This document shows positions 62,506 to 64,000 of a stretch of 64,000 nt of DNA, in pieces. Where the stretch lies: positions 7,688,001-7,752,000 of the forward strand of contig AP026541.1 of NCBI GenBank assembly GCA_026075535.2, read 5' to 3'. The translations under genes and the position numbers were made by a program. The notes under the pieces were generated by a model. The model saw nothing but the letters and a program-made list of their open reading frames with translations, was not told the DNA's origin and made no database searches. The number at the start of each line of letters is the position of its first letter. Positions within the stretch are counted from its first letter, which is position 1. The DNA comes from Tricholoma matsutake (lineage: Eukaryota; Basidiomycota; Agaricomycetes; Agaricales; Tricholomataceae).

Positions 62506-63885
62506 CTATTTTTCCGAGTCCATAGTCTCGGGAATGACAGTGGATGCACGGGCTTTTGCAGCTTTAGACTTCAGGCAGTTTCCTGCTACATGCCCTTCTT
62601 CACCGCAGTAGAGGCAAAGTCTTTCCCGCATGCGACGTTCTTGTTCATCCGCAGTAAGTTTGCCGTTCTTCCCCAACTTGTCAGAGATGGACGACTTGGA
62701 AGTGTTCTTTGTCGTGGAGGGCTGCTGGTTGGAGGAGTTTCCCCAAGGAGAGCTCGAAGAGGATTGATTGGTGGACTGGGAGGAACCTTTGGGGGTGTCC
62801 TTCTTGACAGGGTTAGAAGAGTTCCTGGAATTCTTAGTTTTGAACCAGGTTTCATCTTCCTGCATCCAGTAGATATTGTCACAGTCCTGCACTTTCAAGC
62901 ACAGTCCTGCAAGGGTGTCAGGTTTACCACCCCGAAGGACTTCTATACAAAGTCGGAGTGGAAGACCGTGGAAATAGCGGTCATGGAGGGCTGCCTCATT
63001 CCAGTTGACCCTAGAAGCTAATTCCCAAAAGTCAACGTTATACTTTGTGATGCGACCACTTTTCTTCATTGCTAAATCAGAAAGAGCTTTTTCCACATCC
63101 CCGAGCGGGTCGTGCGGGCTGAAGTTACTCTCTAGTTCGGCGAGAAAAGCCTCATAATCCCACATCCAGTGTGCAGAATCGGTTGGGTCGTTAAGACCGG
63201 GCTCAAACCAGCTGAGAGCTGATCCCTTGAGATAAGAAAGGATAAATATGATCTTTTTCTCATCAGAAGAAAATACGTGCGGACGGTCATGGAAATGAAG
63301 GTTACATGAGACTAGGAAGTCTCTAAGTTTCTTTGGGTTGGAGCCATCGAAGGTGTCGGGGTCGCAAATTTTGATTTTCTTGGTCTTGGGTGCGTTATTT
63401 TGTCGGAGGGTGCGGATACTCTCCGAGAGGTTGTAAAGAACATCTATGAACCTATCCCCTGGATCAGGGTTTCCCCCCATGGGAGGTTGATCGTCAGGAT
63501 CATTGGGATCGGGGTCACCCCCAGGGCTGTCCAGACCACTAGGGTTGTCAGGTCCGCCAGGAGGTCCGTCCTCTAGACCACGATCTTCCAACCCATAGGG
63601 TTCAGGCTGGTTGATGCCCCCTATGTACTCAAGGGGAGTCATGGGTCGGGGTTCTTCCGGATTTGTGGGAGATTGTTGAGCTTGAGTAGACATGAGGTTT
63701 GCACTGATTGATGGGGCTCCAAAACTGATTTGTTGGAAAATGTTGGAAGGTCTGGAAGTTACTCCGAATGTTGAGGTGGGTCGTGGGCTAGGAAGTGTGG
63801 ATCGCTGGATTGCAGAGATCCCTGGAATGGTACCGGCACGCTGAGAGTTTCTGGTTGCACGCTGGTGAATTTCAGTTGGGGTCAT
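62506..63885 (-). CDS. GyX Gag polyprotein
   Basis: 459 codons open from an ATG at 63885. The N-terminal 150 residues are Pro/Gly/Asp-rich (NPSGLDSPGGDPDPNDPDDQ). The capsid region lies at about 185-330 (ICDPDTFDGSNPKKLRDFLV, FILSYLKGSALSWFEPGL, YEAFLAELESNFSPHDPLGD, GRITKYNVDFWELASRVNW). A Ser/Gln-rich linker and a zinc knuckle CLYCGEEGHVAGNC near residue 430 follow. It ends GGAAAAATAG. The pol frame is -1 and is entered by slippage on the A5 run just before the TAG. Apparently intact. Confidence 0.93.
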   Translation of the reverse strand: MTPTEIHQRATRNSQRAGTIPGISAIQRSTLPSPRPTSTFGVTSRPSNIFQQISFGAPSISANLMSTQAQQSPTNPEEPRPMTPLEYIGGINQPEPYGLEDRGLEDGPPGGPDNPSGLDSPGGDPDPNDPDDQPPMGGNPDPGDRFIDVLYNLSESIRTLRQNNAPKTKKIKICDPDTFDGSNPKKLRDFLVSCNLHFHDRPHVFSSDEKKIIFILSYLKGSALSWFEPGLNDPTDSAHWMWDYEAFLAELESNFSPHDPLGDVEKALSDLAMKKSGRITKYNVDFWELASRVNWNEAALHDRYFHGLPLRLCIEVLRGGKPDTLAGLCLKVQDCDNIYWMQEDETWFKTKNSRNSSNPVKKDTPKGSSQSTNQSSSSSPWGNSSNQQPSTTKNTSKSSISDKLGKNGKLTADEQERRMRERLCLYCGEEGHVAGNCLKSKAAKARASTVIPETMDSEK

Positions 63886-63907
63886 AGGAGAAGAGATGAG
63901 TGAAGTG

Positions 63908-63920
63908 TGAGTTCGTATAT
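63908..63920 (-). promoter_or_regulatory. GyX primer-binding site, self-priming type
   Basis: Two bases from the 5' LTR the plus strand reads TGAGTTCGTATAT, the exact 13-base complement of ATATACGAACTCA at 57623-57635 in the 3' LTR copy. The same distance and logic apply as in GyA and GyP1. The 5' LTR copy of the pairing segment lies outside the window. Confidence 0.65.
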
Positions 63921-63922
63921 AC

Positions 63923-64000
63923 TGTTAAGAACTGATCCTAGAGGTCGCTTCGGAATCCATCCGGACACTGCGGGTGATGATAGTGGGAGATTGTCAGGAC
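63923..64000 (-). repeat. GyX 5' LTR, partial (continues past window end)
   Basis: The first 78 bp on the plus strand match 57253-57330 with two substitutions. The rest of the LTR and the target duplication (expected TAGGC or similar) lie beyond 64000. Confidence 0.92.

Larger units (their letters stand above)
57253..64000 (-). mobile_element. GyX, Ty3/gypsy chromovirus with an antisense ORF (5' LTR runs off the window)
   Basis: The 3' LTR (57253-57959) and the first 78 bp of the 5' LTR (63923-64000) differ at two positions, both CpG-type changes. The coding strand is minus: gag, PR, RT, RNase H, IN, chromodomain. Pol is interrupted by eight TGA codons and one frameshift at about 60790. It is inserted in GyW RT immediately next to the YLDD codons. 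Between pol and the 3' LTR lies 0.86 kb with an ORF on the opposite strand. Confidence 0.94.

Noticed and set aside
1..64000. CRISPR arrays, rRNA, tRNA genes, phage or bacterial operons
   Set aside because: The direct repeats seen are contiguous minisatellites or LTRs without spacers, no cloverleaf-like sequence was noticed, and the gene content is eukaryotic retroelements.

Overview
The window looks like heterochromatic, transposon-packed DNA from a filamentous fungus, most likely an Agaricomycete (mushroom-forming basidiomycete). The grounds are Ty3/gypsy chromoviruses and Ty1/copia elements with fungal-style gag and pol, introns of about 50 nt with TACTAAC-like branch points, CT-rich leaders, and strong CpG-to-TpG decay. 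The genus is not identifiable from the sequence alone. I found no rRNA, tRNA, CRISPR array or ordinary host housekeeping gene. Nearly everything recognisable is a mobile element or a relic of one, nested up to four deep. Element names (Cop1, GyA and so on) are labels invented here.

Layout. 1-2826: unassigned DNA and two Ty3 relics (integrase, chromodomain). 2827-24509: LxF, an LTR element with no visible pol (minus strand). LxF is split by Cop1 (4909-20474, plus strand copia, target duplication GGTGG) and by the hAT-like element D2 (21660-23174, target duplication GAAGCATG). Cop1 is itself split by an unassigned 1-kb insert (about 6700-7699), by the young chromovirus GyA (7875-13919, minus strand, target duplication GGATC) and by the 8-bp-duplication DNA transposon D1 (14599-17660). 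24510-47112: GyH, a minus-strand Ty3 element inserted in the LTR of LxF. It is split by a hAT-like MITE D3 (25465-25952), the plus-strand chromovirus GyP1 (27038-34951, duplication AATTC), the minus-strand Ty3 GyE (36105-41820, duplication TTTCC) and the internally deleted copia Cop2 (43761-46575, duplication GGCTA), which carries a TA-flanked MITE (44113-44533). 47113-49305: a gag-like, pol-less LTR element. 49306-50111: Ty3 RT fragment. 50112-54475: GyP2, a 5'-truncated sister of GyP1. 54476-57252: GyW, a Ty3 pol relic. 57253-64000: GyX, a minus-strand chromovirus whose 5' LTR runs off the window.

How parts work together. Each Ty3 element carries gag (coat), PR (maturation), RT-RNase H (cDNA synthesis) and IN plus chromodomain (targeted integration). 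Three of them (GyA, GyP1, GyX) have a primer-binding site starting two bases from the 5' LTR that is complementary to a segment near the predicted 5' end of their own transcript, as in self-priming Tf1/sushi elements. The two copia elements instead carry a site resembling an internal initiator-tRNA-Met primer site. Most pol-inactivating lesions are TGA codons at positions that look like former CGA Arg codons.

Most unusual features: hairpin-capped exon cassettes with short introns inside D1 and D2; a 163-codon ORF conserved downstream of integrase in GyP1 and GyP2; and an antisense Cys-rich/acidic ORF with its own AATAAA between pol and the 3' LTR of GyX.
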